Part shown: positions 1-10,086 of the stretch, one piece after another
Layout of the letters: every line of letters starts with the position of its first letter
Numbering within the stretch: position 1 is the first letter of the stretch
From: Methylorubrum suomiense
GTDB lineage: Bacteria > Pseudomonadota > Alphaproteobacteria > Rhizobiales > Beijerinckiaceae
DNA: 64,000 nucleotides
Assembly: GCF_022179765.1 (NCBI RefSeq)
Contig: NZ_BPRE01000008.1
Location: 186,001-250,000, forward strand
Direction: 5' to 3'
Translations under genes and position numbers: made by a program
The notes under the pieces: generated by a model
Told to the model about the DNA's origin: nothing
The model's database searches: none
Seen by the model: the letters and a program-made list of their open reading frames with translations, nothing else

Positions 1-80
1 ACCGAACCAAGCTAAGGTCACGCTTGTTGAAGAAGGCTCCCATCCTCGCCGGTGCGAGGCGGGGCCGATGAGAGGCGATC

Positions 81-1319
81 ATGCTCACGCGACGATTCCG
101 GACGGCGTGTCTCGCGGTGCCGGCCATGCTGGCCCTCGCACTCGGAGGCATTCTCGACGCGTCACCGGCTCGCGCCCAGAACTTTCAGACGGCGGCGCCG
201 CACGCGATCTTGGTCGATGCCGAGTCCGGCTCCGTGCTGTTCGAGAAGGCCGCCGACGAATTGTTCTCCCCGGCCAGCATGGCCAAGTTGATGACGGCGG
301 AGATCGTGTTCGGCGCCCTGAAAGAGGGCCGCCTCACCATGGACACCGAGTTCACGGTGACCGAGGACGCGTGGCGCCGGGGCGGAGCGGGCGGCGGCGG
401 CTCTTCGATGTTCGCCCAGGTCAACAGCCGCATCAAGCTGTCGGATCTGCTGCGCGGCCTGGTCGTCCAATCGGGCAACGATGCGGCGATCACCATTGCC
501 GAGAACATGGCCGGCACCGAGGAAGCGTTTGCCAACATCATGAACCGTCGTGCCAAGGAGATCGGCATGACGCGATCGACCTTCCGCAACGCGACCGGTT
601 ACTCGGCTCCCGACCAGAAGGTCACCGCCCGCGATATGGCGAGGATCGCCCAGCATCTGATCGATACTTATCCGGAATATTACAAGATCTACTCCGAGCG
701 TGAGTTCACCTGGAACAAGATCAAGCAGCAGAACCGCAATCCGCTGCTGACCCTCGATATCGGTGCCGACGGTCTCAAGACCGGCTATCTCGAGGAATCG
801 GGCTACGCACTGACCGGTTCAGCGGTGCAGAACGGCCAGCGGCTCATCATGGTGGTCTCCGGGCTCAAGACGGCACGGGACCGGGCGGCCGAAACGCGCA
901 AGCTGATGGAATGGGGCTTCCGCGCCTTCGAGCCGCGTCAGGTCTTCGCTCAAGGCGAGACGGTGGCCGAGGTCTCCGTATTTGGCGGCGTGAAGGGCTC
1001 GGTGCCCGTCGTGGCGAACAAGCCGGTTCGCCTCCTGCTGCCACGGGGATCGTCGGAGAAGGTCTCGGCCCGCGTGGTCTATCAGGGCCCCCTTGCCGCG
1101 CCGGTGGAGCCGGGTCGCGAGGTCGCCCGCCTGCGCGTCACACGGGGCGATACGCTCGCCCTGGAGCAGCCGCTCTATGCGGGTGAGGCGGTGGCGGAGG
1201 GCACGCTGACCCAGCGCGCTCTGGATGCCGCGATGGAGGTCGGTACCGATCTGATCCGCCGGGCCTTCGACAAGGCCAAGGGCGGTTCGCAGGCCGGCAC
1301 GGCGAATGGAAACTCTTGA
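81..1319 (+). CDS. D-alanyl-D-alanine carboxypeptidase (PBP5/6 family)
   Basis: A 412-residue serine DD-carboxypeptidase of the S11 family, which trims the terminal D-Ala from peptidoglycan stem peptides in the periplasm. All three catalytic motifs are visible: SMAK (Ser66 nucleophile, Lys69), SGN (131-133) and KTG (233-235). The N-terminus carries Arg residues, a hydrophobic stretch and an Ala-rich end near residue 32, as in a signal peptide. The C-terminal third (about residue 300 on) fits the beta-rich PBP5 C-terminal domain, and the last residues could form a membrane-associating helix. The start follows a GAGAGG ribosome site a few bases upstream. The gene stands alone; the next gene is convergent. 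The family call is secure, but which paralogue (DacA, DacC or DacF) cannot be said. Confidence 0.93.
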   Translation: MLTRRFRTACLAVPAMLALALGGILDASPARAQNFQTAAPHAILVDAESGSVLFEKAADELFSPASMAKLMTAEIVFGALKEGRLTMDTEFTVTEDAWRRGGAGGGGSSMFAQVNSRIKLSDLLRGLVVQSGNDAAITIAENMAGTEEAFANIMNRRAKEIGMTRSTFRNATGYSAPDQKVTARDMARIAQHLIDTYPEYYKIYSEREFTWNKIKQQNRNPLLTLDIGADGLKTGYLEESGYALTGSAVQNGQRLIMVVSGLKTARDRAAETRKLMEWGFRAFEPRQVFAQGETVAEVSVFGGVKGSVPVVANKPVRLLLPRGSSEKVSARVVYQGPLAAPVEPGREVARLRVTRGDTLALEQPLYAGEAVAEGTLTQRALDAAMEVGTDLIRRAFDKAKGGSQAGTANGNS

Positions 1320-1422
1320 AGCCAGTCGGACAAGCGCCGGGGATTGGCAAGGTCCTCGCCCGGCGTCAGCCTCGTGACGCATGTCACAGGAGCGAGCCGC
1401 ACCCTGAGCGAGGTTGAAGACC

Positions 1423-3288
1423 TTACGGAGCCGAGGTCGGTGCGTAAGCCCTGATTCCCAGCGGCAGGTCCGCGCCCGGCCGACGGAACTGGACGGAGGC
1501 ATTCTCCACCGGTCGCGCCGGAACGGCGGGACCGACGCTCATCCCGTCCCAGGGGCCGGAGAGATCGAAGGCGAAGGCCGGACGGTGCGTGCCTTCGCCG
1601 CTGGGGCGCGACGCGACTTCCGCCCGCGCTTCGATGCGGCGTCGGAGAAGGTCGAGGCGTCCGCCGACGGTGGCGGTGAGTGCGCGGGAAACGAGGCTTC
1701 CCTCAGCCACCTCGCCGACCCCGTCCGCGATCAGCAGCGACAGGGTGGCATGCTCGTAGGCGGTGCGGCCGTTGCGCCGAGCCAGGGCTCCGGGGGCGAC
1801 GGTGCCGTTGCGCTGAAGCATGTCCGCCAGATCGAGGCCGGTAATGGCGCCATCCTCGCTGCGCAGAGCGATGCGGCCCGCGAGACTGCCGGTCAGCGTT
1901 CCGACATCGCGACCGGCCCCCTCCAGAACGAGGCTGCCGCGGGTCGTTCCCTGGACCCAGCGCTCGCCGCCGAGATCGCCCATCAACGTGCCGAGATCGA
2001 TGCCGTTGACGTGCCCCTGCGCCTTGACGCGTGTGAGGCCGTCGTCGCCCTCGTCGGAGGTGAGCACGACGCGGCCCTTGACCGTCCCGCCGCGCAGTCC
2101 CGCCCGACCGAGGGATGCTTCGATCCCGCGGGCCCGGACCATGACGCCACAGGCGAGATCGGTGACTTGGACAGGACCGAGACGGGCGTTGCCGGCGGAA
2201 ATCCGCAGGTCGAGGTCGCCGCTGGTCAGCGGCGCCAGGGCAAGCGAACGCTGGCGCCATGCCGGTGGCTCGGCGTCGCCGTCGAAGCCGCCGAGCCGCA
2301 TCAGCCCAGCCAGCAGGGGCGAGAGGTTGAGGTTGTCGGCGGCGAGGGTCGCCTGGACGGCGTTGCGGTCACCCCCGAAATCGGCTGAACCCGCGCCTTC
2401 GAGCACGTTGCCGCCGGTGGTCACCTTCACGCTCGGAAATTGGATCTCCCGCGAGATCGCCTCGAAGGCTCCCTCGACGGTCAGGTCTTCGGCCAGGGGA
2501 GCGAGCGCAATGTCGCCGCCGGTCCAGGCCAGGGTCCCGGCGAGCGAGCGGATGCGCAGGGTGCCGGTCCCCGTGGCCTTGAGCCCGCCCTCGCCGAGGC
2601 TGCCGCTGCCCTCGGCGGTCAAAGCACCGGTCGGCCATGCCAGGTTGGCCGAGAATGGGCTGGACTGACCTTCGAACAAGGCGTGCGGCTGAAGCTCCGT
2701 GAGGGCGAACTGCGCACGCTCGCCGTTCCACGTGAGGCCGCCGATCAGGGCGATGGTCGAGCGCCACACCACGGTTAGTTCGAGATCATTCGCCGTGAGG
2801 GGACGACCGTCGCGGGGATCGCGTCCCGTTACGGTGGACCGTGTCAGGACGAGCCGGCGGGGATGGGCGCGGTTCTCGGCGACACCTTTCGCCATGCGCT
2901 CGGCGAGGCCGGCCCAGCGGTTGTCATCCGCATCCTGCGGCAGGTGGATTGTGCCGCCGTCGAAGGTCAGCGATTCTACCGTGACGTGGCCGGTCAGGAG
3001 GGCGGCGGTGTCGAGCTGAAGCGCAAGCCGCCCGCCCGAAGCCAGGGTGGCTCCGGACGCGGCGCCGTCGTCGAGGCGCACGTTCTCGAAGGTGATGCGG
3101 GGCAGCGGCAGCAGCACGATCTCGGTCGCACCGCTCGCGTTCAGGGACACGCCCCAACTTTCCTTCAAGCTTCGGCTGACGAAGCGCGAGAGCCCCGGCG
3201 CCTCGATGGACCATGGCAGGCACGCAGCGATCAGCCCGGCAGAGACGATACCGAGGCCGAGGGCAGAGAGGGCGCGGCGCGGCGACAT
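1423..3288 (-). CDS. AsmA family protein
   Basis: A 621-residue AsmA-like protein. This family is anchored in the inner membrane and spans the periplasm with beta-rich repeats; it is linked to outer-membrane assembly and lipid transport. A single N-terminal hydrophobic segment (about residues 6-24) is followed by long, glycine-rich beta-strand sequence. The C-terminal third contains the AsmA-like stretch rich in G-x-L-x-G patterns and a segment reading DLADMLQRNG, typical of the domain. I chose the ATG at 3288 because the membrane anchor begins right after it. The open frame runs 108 codons further upstream but that part is Arg-rich, low-complexity and lacks a signal segment. Convergent with the carboxypeptidase. 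The exact substrate is unknown. Confidence 0.8.
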   Translation of the reverse strand: MSPRRALSALGLGIVSAGLIAACLPWSIEAPGLSRFVSRSLKESWGVSLNASGATEIVLLPLPRITFENVRLDDGAASGATLASGGRLALQLDTAALLTGHVTVESLTFDGGTIHLPQDADDNRWAGLAERMAKGVAENRAHPRRLVLTRSTVTGRDPRDGRPLTANDLELTVVWRSTIALIGGLTWNGERAQFALTELQPHALFEGQSSPFSANLAWPTGALTAEGSGSLGEGGLKATGTGTLRIRSLAGTLAWTGGDIALAPLAEDLTVEGAFEAISREIQFPSVKVTTGGNVLEGAGSADFGGDRNAVQATLAADNLNLSPLLAGLMRLGGFDGDAEPPAWRQRSLALAPLTSGDLDLRISAGNARLGPVQVTDLACGVMVRARGIEASLGRAGLRGGTVKGRVVLTSDEGDDGLTRVKAQGHVNGIDLGTLMGDLGGERWVQGTTRGSLVLEGAGRDVGTLTGSLAGRIALRSEDGAITGLDLADMLQRNGTVAPGALARRNGRTAYEHATLSLLIADGVGEVAEGSLVSRALTATVGGRLDLLRRRIEARAEVASRPSGEGTHRPAFAFDLSGPWDGMSVGPAVPARPVENASVQFRRPGADLPLGIRAYAPTSAP

Positions 3289-3656
3289 GGCACTCCATGA
3301 GGGGGCGAGGCGGGAGCGGCCGGTACCGGTTCGGTGGGCGACCGCTCGTTCCCGCTTCGGGCGCGCCCCGGACACGGGGCTTACCGCAACAGCGCGATCG
3401 AACGCGCCGGGTCGGACTCTTAACGGTTCGCCGATGGGTTGTCTCGCGCGCCGCCACGGCGAGAACCGGATATGCAGAGTTTCCTCATCGACTTCACGCG
3501 ACACGCGACGCCGTTCGTCGCCGGGAAATGCGCCGCAGGTTTGACGAACGCTCTGCTGCGGTGCACATCCGCGACATGCACCGATCGAGGGGCCAGCCCG
3601 CCGCGAACACATGACCGCGCCGGTGCCGCCCAGGCGATGACGGAGGGACGGCTGCG
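3289..3656. other. intergenic region between divergent AsmA and scoA genes
   Basis: About 370 bases without a convincing gene. It must hold the promoters of the leftward AsmA gene and the rightward CoA-transferase gene. A GGAGGG ribosome site precedes scoA. Short open frames here have no start signal or recognisable product. I see no clear hairpin or known operator. Confidence 0.5.
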
Positions 3657-4403
3657 ATGAAGAAGGTGTATCCGGACCCCACGGCGGCCTTGTCGGGCCT
3701 GTTGCGGGACGGGATGACGATCATGGCCGGGGGCTTCGGCCTGTGCGGCATCCCGGACGAGCTGATCGAGGCGATCCGGGCCTCGGGCGTGACCGGCCTG
3801 ACCGTGATCTCCAACAATGCCGGCATCGACGGCGTCGGCCTCGGCAAGCTCCTCGAAACCCGCCAAGTCGCCCGGATGATCTCGTCCTATGTCGGCGAGA
3901 ACAAGGAGTTCGCCCGACAGTATCTCGGCGGCGAACTCGCGATCGAGTTCAACCCCCAGGGCACGCTCGCCGAGCGCATCCGCGCCGGCGGGGCCGGCAT
4001 CCCGGCCTTCTTCACCAAGACCGGCGTCGGCACCTCCGTGGCCGAGGGCAAGGAGCTGCGCGAGTTCGACGGCGAGACCTACGTGATGGAGCGCGGCCTG
4101 TTCGCCGATCTGGCGATCGTGCATGCCTGGACGGGCGACACCGAGGGCAACCTCGTCTACCGGAAGACCGCGCGCAACTTCAATCCGATGATGGCCACCG
4201 CCGCCGCGGTCACGGTGGCCCAGGTCGAGCACCTCGTCGAGCCCGGCGCGATCGACCCCGACCACATCCACACCCCGGGCATCTTCGTCTCCCGCATCCT
4301 GCACGTGCCGGTGCGCGAGAAGCGCATCGAGCAGCGCACCGTGCGCCCGCGCCGGGCGCCGGAGACCGGCGAGGCCGCGGCCGCCGGCGGCGGCGCGATC
4401 TGA
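3657..4403 (+). CDS. scoA: 3-oxoacid CoA-transferase subunit A
   Basis: The 248-residue A subunit of a class I CoA-transferase, which moves CoA between succinyl-CoA and a 3-oxoacid such as acetoacetate. In methylotrophs that store polyhydroxybutyrate this step feeds acetoacetate back into central metabolism. The CoA-binding glycine-rich segment reads MAGGFGLCGIP (residues 23-33), followed by the family's TVISNNAG and the FFTKTGVGT stretches. Length is normal for the family. A GGAGGG ribosome site lies upstream. It is followed after about 105 bases by the B subunit. A 3-oxoadipate CoA-transferase (PcaI) is the main alternative; the sequence resembles the succinyl-CoA:acetoacetate type more closely. 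Confidence 0.9.
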   Translation: MKKVYPDPTAALSGLLRDGMTIMAGGFGLCGIPDELIEAIRASGVTGLTVISNNAGIDGVGLGKLLETRQVARMISSYVGENKEFARQYLGGELAIEFNPQGTLAERIRAGGAGIPAFFTKTGVGTSVAEGKELREFDGETYVMERGLFADLAIVHAWTGDTEGNLVYRKTARNFNPMMATAAAVTVAQVEHLVEPGAIDPDHIHTPGIFVSRILHVPVREKRIEQRTVRPRRAPETGEAAAAGGGAI

Positions 4404-4508
4404 TCCGGCACGCCCGCCCCCCCGACATCCGGCCGCGAGGCCTCACCGCGCGGTGCCCCGCTGGGGCCCGACGCCCCGATGGTGCCCAACGAGGAAGGAG
4501 TGCAAGCA

Positions 4509-5168
4509 ATGGCCTGGACCCGCGAGCAGATGGCGGCGCGTGCCGCCCGGGAGCTGGAGGACGGCTTCTACGTGAACCTCGGCATCGGCATCCCGACGCT
4601 GGTGTCGAACTACATCCCGGAGGGGATGTCGGTGCAGCTGCAATCGGAGAACGGGATGCTGGGGATGGGCCCGTTCCCCTACGAGGGGGAGGAGGACCCG
4701 GACCTGATCAACGCCGGCAAGCAGACGATCACGGCGCTGCCGACGACGAGCTACTTCTCCTCGGCCGATTCGTTCGGGATGATCCGGGGCGGTCATATCG
4801 ACCTGTCGATCCTGGGGGCGATGCAGGTGGCGCAGAACGGCGACCTGGCCAACTGGATGATCCCGGGGAAGATGGTGAAGGGGATGGGCGGGGCGATGGA
4901 CCTCGTGGCGGGGGTGAAGCGGGTCGTGGTGGTGATGGAGCACGTGGCGCGGGCCAAGGACGGCACGGAGAGCGCCAAGCTGCTGGCCTCGTGCGACCTT
5001 CCGCTGACGGGCACGCAGGTGGTCGATCTGGTGATCACCGATCTCGGGGTGTTCACGATCGACAAGAAGGGCAGCGGCGGCATGCGACTGATCGAGCTCG
5101 CCGACGGCGTCACCGAGGACGAGATCCGCGCCAAGACCGACGCTCACTTCACCACCGCTCTCGGCTAG
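4509..5168 (+). CDS. scoB: 3-oxoacid CoA-transferase subunit B
   Basis: The 219-residue B subunit, which carries the catalytic glutamate that forms the enzyme-CoA thioester. That residue is the Glu of the [10 protein letters not shown] motif (about residue 48), and the GIGIPTLV segment and the C-terminal DLGVFTID block are also typical. The ATG at 4509 is preceded by an AAGGAG ribosome site at the right spacing; the open frame extends 30 bases further but without such a site. Together with scoA it forms a two-gene operon closed by the hairpin at 5233-5265. Confidence 0.92.
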   Translation: MAWTREQMAARAARELEDGFYVNLGIGIPTLVSNYIPEGMSVQLQSENGMLGMGPFPYEGEEDPDLINAGKQTITALPTTSYFSSADSFGMIRGGHIDLSILGAMQVAQNGDLANWMIPGKMVKGMGGAMDLVAGVKRVVVVMEHVARAKDGTESAKLLASCDLPLTGTQVVDLVITDLGVFTIDKKGSGGMRLIELADGVTEDEIRAKTDAHFTTALG

Positions 5169-5232
5169 ATCCTCGGGCCGACAGGTCAGTGCCGGCTTTC
5201 GGGAGAAAGCCGATGCGATTCAAAAGCCTGAC

Positions 5233-5265
5233 GAAACGTCCCGGACCTGCCATCCGGGACGTTTC
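5233..5265 (+). terminator. hairpin terminator after scoAB
   Basis: A perfect 13-base-pair inverted repeat (arms 5233-5245 and 5253-5265, 7-base loop) 65 bases after the scoB stop. The right arm ends in GTTTC, so the T-tract is short. Best read as the operon's terminator. Confidence 0.7.
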
Positions 5266-5421
5266 TCGAGAACGCCCCTTTTCGGGACGCTCCGCCCGCC
5301 GAGCGGGCGGACATGGCTAAGCTGGCATTAAGCCGACTCGTCGAAAGCTGTGCACCGGCCGGCAAGGCGCCCCAGAGCGTCCCGACCGGAGGCACATGAC
5401 GACACGAGAAGGCTTTCGCGT

Positions 5422-5841
5422 ATGCGTAGCGTTGCGGGAACGGACAACGTCATTCCCTTTCGGCGTCCGGCGCCGGTGCGGCCGGCGGGCATGAATGGAT
5501 CGACCATCAATGGTTACGGGGGCGAGGCAGGGCCGCGCAGCCGTTCGAGGGCAGACCAGCGGAGTCTGATGGATGCGGTCTATGCCACCGGCAGTCTGCA
5601 GGTGGCAGCCGGGGACCGCGACACCAAGCTGATCGCCTCCCGCCTGCAGGTCTACGGCTTCCTCACGATCGAGGAATTGGACGAGAACGGCGCCCTGCGT
5701 CGCCTGCGTCCTTCCGAGGCGATCCGCGCGCGCTCGGAACGGCCCTGGCGCCTGTCCAAGGCGAGCTACGGAACCAGCCTCGCCGTCACCATTCCGTCGG
5801 TCGACGACTTTCTGTTCGAGCCGACGGGCATGCCCGTCTGA
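5422..5841 (+). CDS. conserved hypothetical protein
   Basis: A 139-residue protein of unknown function. It has a basic, disordered N-terminus, a stretch around residues 50-70 that looks helical (SLMDAVYATGSLQVAAGDRD) and a compact C-terminal half ending in hydrophobic and Val-rich sequence. There is no signal peptide or membrane segment. The ATG at 5422 follows an AGAAGG site. The open frame runs back to 5350 but the extension is Arg-rich and lacks a ribosome site. It stands between the scoAB terminator and the convergent smpB gene. I do not recognise the family. Confidence 0.6.
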   Translation: MRSVAGTDNVIPFRRPAPVRPAGMNGSTINGYGGEAGPRSRSRADQRSLMDAVYATGSLQVAAGDRDTKLIASRLQVYGFLTIEELDENGALRRLRPSEAIRARSERPWRLSKASYGTSLAVTIPSVDDFLFEPTGMPV

Positions 5842-5955
5842 GCCGACACGCGGCAAACCAAGGGCGGCTCGACGGAAAACGCCGACCGCCCCGACAACCG
5901 GAACGCCGGGCCTCGAGCAGCGCATTCATCCGAAAGAGGGCAGGCCGAGCCGGAC

Positions 5956-6429
5956 TCAGCCCTTGTCCCGCATCAGCCGGGCCTTGTCCCGCTGCCAATC
6001 GCGCTCCTTCACGCTCTCGCGCTTGTCGTGGAGCTGCTTGCCCTTGCCGAGGCCGAGTTCCACCTTCGCCCGGCCCTTGTCGTTGAAATAGATCTTGAGC
6101 GGAATGACCGTATAGCCCTGGCGCTGCGTGGCACCGATCAGCTTGTTGATCTGCCGCCGATGCAGCAGCAGGCGACGCGGGCGCTTGGTGTCGTGGTTGA
6201 AGCGGTTCGCTTCCAGGTATTCCGGGATGTAGGCGTTGAACAGCATCAGGTCGTTGCCGGACGGGCCGGCATAAGACTCGCCGATCGTCGCCTTGCCCCC
6301 GCGCAGGGATTTCACCTCGGTGCCGGTCAAGGCGATGCCGGCCTCGATCACATCCTCGATGGCGTAGTGATAGCGCGCGGAGCGGTTGTCGGCGACGACG
6401 CGCCGACCGGGTTCGGGTTTGGGTGCCAT
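5956..6429 (-). CDS. smpB: SsrA-binding protein SmpB
   Basis: SmpB (157 residues) binds tmRNA and delivers it to stalled ribosomes for trans-translation. The family signatures are present: the N-terminal NRSARYHY block, TGTEVKSLR, the AYIPEY segment, and the basic C-terminal tail ([22 protein letters not shown]) that enters the ribosomal decoding path. Length is standard. It lies directly downstream of dapA on the same strand, an arrangement I recall as common in related bacteria. The tmRNA gene itself is not in the window. Confidence 0.97.
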   Translation of the reverse strand: MAPKPEPGRRVVADNRSARYHYAIEDVIEAGIALTGTEVKSLRGGKATIGESYAGPSGNDLMLFNAYIPEYLEANRFNHDTKRPRRLLLHRRQINKLIGATQRQGYTVIPLKIYFNDKGRAKVELGLGKGKQLHDKRESVKERDWQRDKARLMRDKG

Positions 6430-6502
6430 TCTCGTGTCGTTCGGAGCCTTCGGGCGGCGGCTCCCCCATATGGGAACCCGGCCGCCCGGCGGCGAGCCTC
6501 GA

Positions 6503-7393
6503 TCAGATCAGCCCGGCATGGGCCAGAGCCGCGTCGACCGCCTTGCGGCAGCCCTCGGTCGCCGGCACCAGCGGCAGGCGGACCTCCTCGGACATCAGGC
6601 CGAGGCGTGACAGGGCATACTTCGCCGGCACCGGGTTCGACTCGTAGAACATCTGCACGTGCAGCGGCATGAGGCGGTCCTGGATCGACAAAGCCTTGGC
6701 GAAATCGCCCTTGAGGGTCGCCTCCTGAAGATCGGCGCAGAGCCGGGGGGCCACGTTCGACACCACCGAGATGCAGCCGTGGCCGCCATGGGCGTTGAAG
6801 CCGAGCGCCGTCGCATCTTCGCCAGAAAGCTGGATGAAGCTCTCCCCAAGGGCCTGCCGCTGGAGGCTGACACGGTCGATCTTGGCCGTGGCGTCCTTCA
6901 CGCCGGCGATGTTCTTCAGTTCGAACAAGCGCTTCATGGTGTCGACGCTCATGTCGACCACGGAGCGGCCGGGGATGTTGTAGATGATGATCGGGATGCC
7001 GACGGCGTCGTTGACGGCCTTGAAGTGGGCGTACAGCCCCTCCTGCGTCGGCTTGTTGTAGTAGGGCGTCACGGTGAGAACTGCGTCCGCGCCGACGCTC
7101 TCCGCATGACGCGCCCGCGCCACGGCCTCCGCGGTCGAGTTCGAGCCCGCGCCGGCGATCACCGGCACCCGGCCATTGGCCTCGCGGATGCAGGTCTCGA
7201 CCACGCGATCATGCTCGGCATGGGTGAGGGTGGGGCTTTCCCCGGTGGTGCCCGTCGGCACCAGCGCGTGCGTCCCCTGCTCGATCTGCCAGTTTACGAA
7301 CTTTCGGAAGGCCGCCTCGTCGAATTCGCCGTCGCGGAAAGGCGTCGCGAGCGCGGTCATCGAACCGCGAAGGCGGGCGTGGGTCTCGGTCAT
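6503..7393 (-). CDS. dapA: 4-hydroxy-tetrahydrodipicolinate synthase
   Basis: DapA (296 residues) condenses pyruvate with aspartate semialdehyde, the first committed step to diaminopimelate and lysine. The Schiff-base lysine is Lys166 in GVKDAT. The proton-relay residues are visible as Thr49-Thr50 in TGTTGES, and Tyr138 in YNIPGR, with Arg143 following. The ATG at 7393 gives the usual length; the open frame reaches back to 7522 but the extra part is Arg-rich noise. It is cotranscribed with smpB (73-base gap) and divergent from the transglycosylase gene. Lys feedback inhibition cannot be judged from sequence alone. Confidence 0.96.
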   Translation of the reverse strand: MTETHARLRGSMTALATPFRDGEFDEAAFRKFVNWQIEQGTHALVPTGTTGESPTLTHAEHDRVVETCIREANGRVPVIAGAGSNSTAEAVARARHAESVGADAVLTVTPYYNKPTQEGLYAHFKAVNDAVGIPIIIYNIPGRSVVDMSVDTMKRLFELKNIAGVKDATAKIDRVSLQRQALGESFIQLSGEDATALGFNAHGGHGCISVVSNVAPRLCADLQEATLKGDFAKALSIQDRLMPLHVQMFYESNPVPAKYALSRLGLMSEEVRLPLVPATEGCRKAVDAALAHAGLI

Positions 7394-7653
7394 CCTGGCG
7401 TTCCCGGCCGTACTTCTCGTGTCCGCGCGCGGATGCAGCTCACAGGGCCGGCCGCCGACGGGACGCGCAGACATAGGCTGTCGCTTGTTCCTAGGCAAAC
7501 GCTTCGAGCGGGCGGCCTTCACCGTAAAACCGAGACCCGGGGAGGGGCGACGATCCGCCAGGATCGCTCGTTCTTTCCCGGGTTGGTTTATCCCTTCTTA
7601 ACGACCCGGGGGCCAGCTTAAGGCTTGGCCCACGAGTCGGGGTGTCTTCACAC

Positions 7654-9981
7654 ATGACCTTCCCCGCCCGCACCCTGCCCCTGCTCCTCGGCCTCGCCCT
7701 GACGGGCGGCGCCGTGTTGGCCGCGCAGCAGGGTCAGGCCGAGATCCGCAACCCGAATCCGGCCTCGGCCCCGGCCGTGCCGGCGAGCGACGCCACCGCG
7801 CCGGCGGCGCAGATGAAGGATGCCGGCAAGGCCGCTGCCGATCCGGTCGCGGCCGATGCCCTGCGGATCGACCCGACCGGAACGGGCGAAGCGGCGCCCG
7901 ACAAGGCTCTGCCGGCGGCCGCTTCCGGCTACGCATCGACCGATTCGGATGCGCCCATCGCCTTCCCGCTGCCCGATGCCACGGTCTCGCCGGCAGCCCC
8001 CGCGCCGGAGGTGCCCGACCCCAACCGCCCGGTCCTGTCCGGGGAGACCGATCTGAGCCAGCTTCGGCAGGCGATCGATCTCTACCGCAAGGGCAAGGTT
8101 GCCGACGGTGACCGATCGGCCGCGGGTTTCTCCGATCCGGCTGCCCGCGCCCTGCTCGAATGGGTGGCGATCCGGGCCGGCGCGGGAATCGGCTTCGAGC
8201 GGGTCGTCGCCTTCACCCGCGCCAATCCCGATTGGCCGGCCGGGCCCCTGCTGCGTCGGCGTGCCGAGGAAATGCTGCTGTCCGAGAAGAAGAGCCCGGC
8301 CATCGTGCGGGCCTTTTTCGCGACCTCGAAACCGGCCAGCGCGCCGGGCAAGTTCGCTCTCGCTCTGGCGCTGCGCGCCGACGGGTTGGAGACCGACGCC
8401 GCCACGCTCGTACGCGACCTCTGGCGCGAGGACAGCTTCGGCCGAAACCTCGAAACCCGGGTCACGGACACGTTTCCCAGCGTCCTCACGGTGATCGACC
8501 ACCGTGCCCGCATGGAGCGCGCCCTCCTCAAGGAGGATTGGGCCACGGCCGGCCGCGCCGCCGATTACGCGGGTGGCTCCTATGCCAGCCTCGTGCGGGC
8601 GCGCCGTGCCGTCGAGACCAAGAGCGGTGGCGCCAGCGCCCTCAACGCGGTGCCGCCGAGCCTGCGCAACGATTCCTCCTACCTCTTGTCCCGGGCCCAG
8701 TATTTCCGCCGTGCCGACAAAGCCGAGGACGCGGCCAAGGTTCTGCTCGCCGCGCCGACCAACCCCGAGATTCTGGTCGATGGCGACGAGTGGTGGGTCG
8801 AGCGCCGCATCGTCGCGCGCAAGCTGATGGATTCCGGCGACGCCAAGACCGCCCAGGCCGTGGCCGCCGGCCATTCCGCCCGCACCACGGAGAAGCGCAT
8901 CGAGGCCGAGTTCCACGCCGGCTGGATCGCGTTGCGCTTCCTCAACGATCCGGGCGCGGCCGAGCGTCACTTCGCGCAGGCCGCCACCATCGCGGAGACG
9001 CCGATCTCACTGGCCCGCGCCGCCTACTGGCAGGGCCGCGCGGCGGAGGCGGCGGGCAAGGCTCCGGAAGCCAAGGGTTTCTACGAGCGCGCGGCGCTCC
9101 AGCCGATCGCCTATTACGGCCAGCTTGCCCGGGCCAAGCTCGGTCAGAACAGCCTTCCGCTGCGCCGGGCGGCGGAGCTGTCCTCCGCGGCACGGGCCGC
9201 CTTCGACGATCGCCTGTTCGTGCGCGGCCTCAAGCTGCTCGCCGCGGCGAGCCTCAAGGAATTGGCGCTGCCGCTCTACATCGACGCGGCGAAGTCGCTC
9301 ACCGACGAGGCGCAGGTCAACGCCCTCGGCGAGACGGCAATTGAAGCGAAGGACGCCCGCGCCCTCGTGGCCATTGGCAAGCTCGCGACGCAGCGCGGAC
9401 TCGCTCTCGACACCCATGCCTACCCGACCATCGGAATTCCCGATTACGAGACCTTCACGGCGGTGCCGCAGGTGGAACGGGCCATGGTCTTCGCCATCGC
9501 CCGCCAGGAGAGCCAGTTCGACCCCCGCGCCCAATCCGGTGTCGGGGCGCGTGGCCTGATGCAGATGATGCCGGCCACCGCCCAGCGCACCGCCCGGCGT
9601 GTCTCCACGAGCTACGACACCGATCGGCTGACCAGCGACCCCGCCTACAACGCCCGTCTCGGGCAGGCCCATCTCGGTGAGCTGATGGAGGACTGGAAGG
9701 GCTCCTACATCCTCGCCTTCGCCTCCTACAATGCGGGCGGCGGCAACGTGAAGAAGTGGATCGATGCCTACGGCGACCCGCGCCGTCCGGACGTCGATCC
9801 CATCGACTGGGTCGAGCGCATCCCCTTCACCGAGACCCGCAACTACGTGCAGCGGGTGATGGAGAACCTGCAGGTCTATCGCAACCGCCTCGACGGCAAG
9901 AGCACGCTCGCCATCGAGCGCGACCTCGCCCGCGGTGCCCGGACGGCGGTCAGCGCCGAGGCGCAACCGGCGACGCCGTAA
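7654..9981 (+). CDS. soluble-type lytic transglycosylase (SLT family)
   Basis: A 775-residue periplasmic lytic transglycosylase that cleaves the glycan strands of peptidoglycan. It has a signal peptide (about residues 1-25), a low-complexity Pro/Ala linker to about residue 130, a long alpha-helical superhelical region, and a C-terminal SLT domain from about residue 600. The catalytic glutamate is Glu619 in ARQESQFDP, followed by GLMQMMPATA and ASYNAGGGNV. The ATG at 7654 starts right at the signal peptide; a GTG at 7642 in the same frame is an alternative. Divergent from dapA. Confidence 0.93.
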   Translation: MTFPARTLPLLLGLALTGGAVLAAQQGQAEIRNPNPASAPAVPASDATAPAAQMKDAGKAAADPVAADALRIDPTGTGEAAPDKALPAAASGYASTDSDAPIAFPLPDATVSPAAPAPEVPDPNRPVLSGETDLSQLRQAIDLYRKGKVADGDRSAAGFSDPAARALLEWVAIRAGAGIGFERVVAFTRANPDWPAGPLLRRRAEEMLLSEKKSPAIVRAFFATSKPASAPGKFALALALRADGLETDAATLVRDLWREDSFGRNLETRVTDTFPSVLTVIDHRARMERALLKEDWATAGRAADYAGGSYASLVRARRAVETKSGGASALNAVPPSLRNDSSYLLSRAQYFRRADKAEDAAKVLLAAPTNPEILVDGDEWWVERRIVARKLMDSGDAKTAQAVAAGHSARTTEKRIEAEFHAGWIALRFLNDPGAAERHFAQAATIAETPISLARAAYWQGRAAEAAGKAPEAKGFYERAALQPIAYYGQLARAKLGQNSLPLRRAAELSSAARAAFDDRLFVRGLKLLAAASLKELALPLYIDAAKSLTDEAQVNALGETAIEAKDARALVAIGKLATQRGLALDTHAYPTIGIPDYETFTAVPQVERAMVFAIARQESQFDPRAQSGVGARGLMQMMPATAQRTARRVSTSYDTDRLTSDPAYNARLGQAHLGELMEDWKGSYILAFASYNAGGGNVKKWIDAYGDPRRPDVDPIDWVERIPFTETRNYVQRVMENLQVYRNRLDGKSTLAIERDLARGARTAVSAEAQPATP

Positions 9982-10086
9982 CGTCATTCCGCAGGCGCCC
10001 TGGCCGACGGAATCGGCGGTTTCGCGCTGGAAAATGGGCGGTGACCGGGACACCGGCGTCGCCCTTGGGTTAGGCTGTCCGCCATC

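Noticed and set aside
3439-3660. 73-codon rightward frame upstream of scoA
   Set aside because: No ribosome site, Arg-rich, and it ends inside the scoA start region; no family match.
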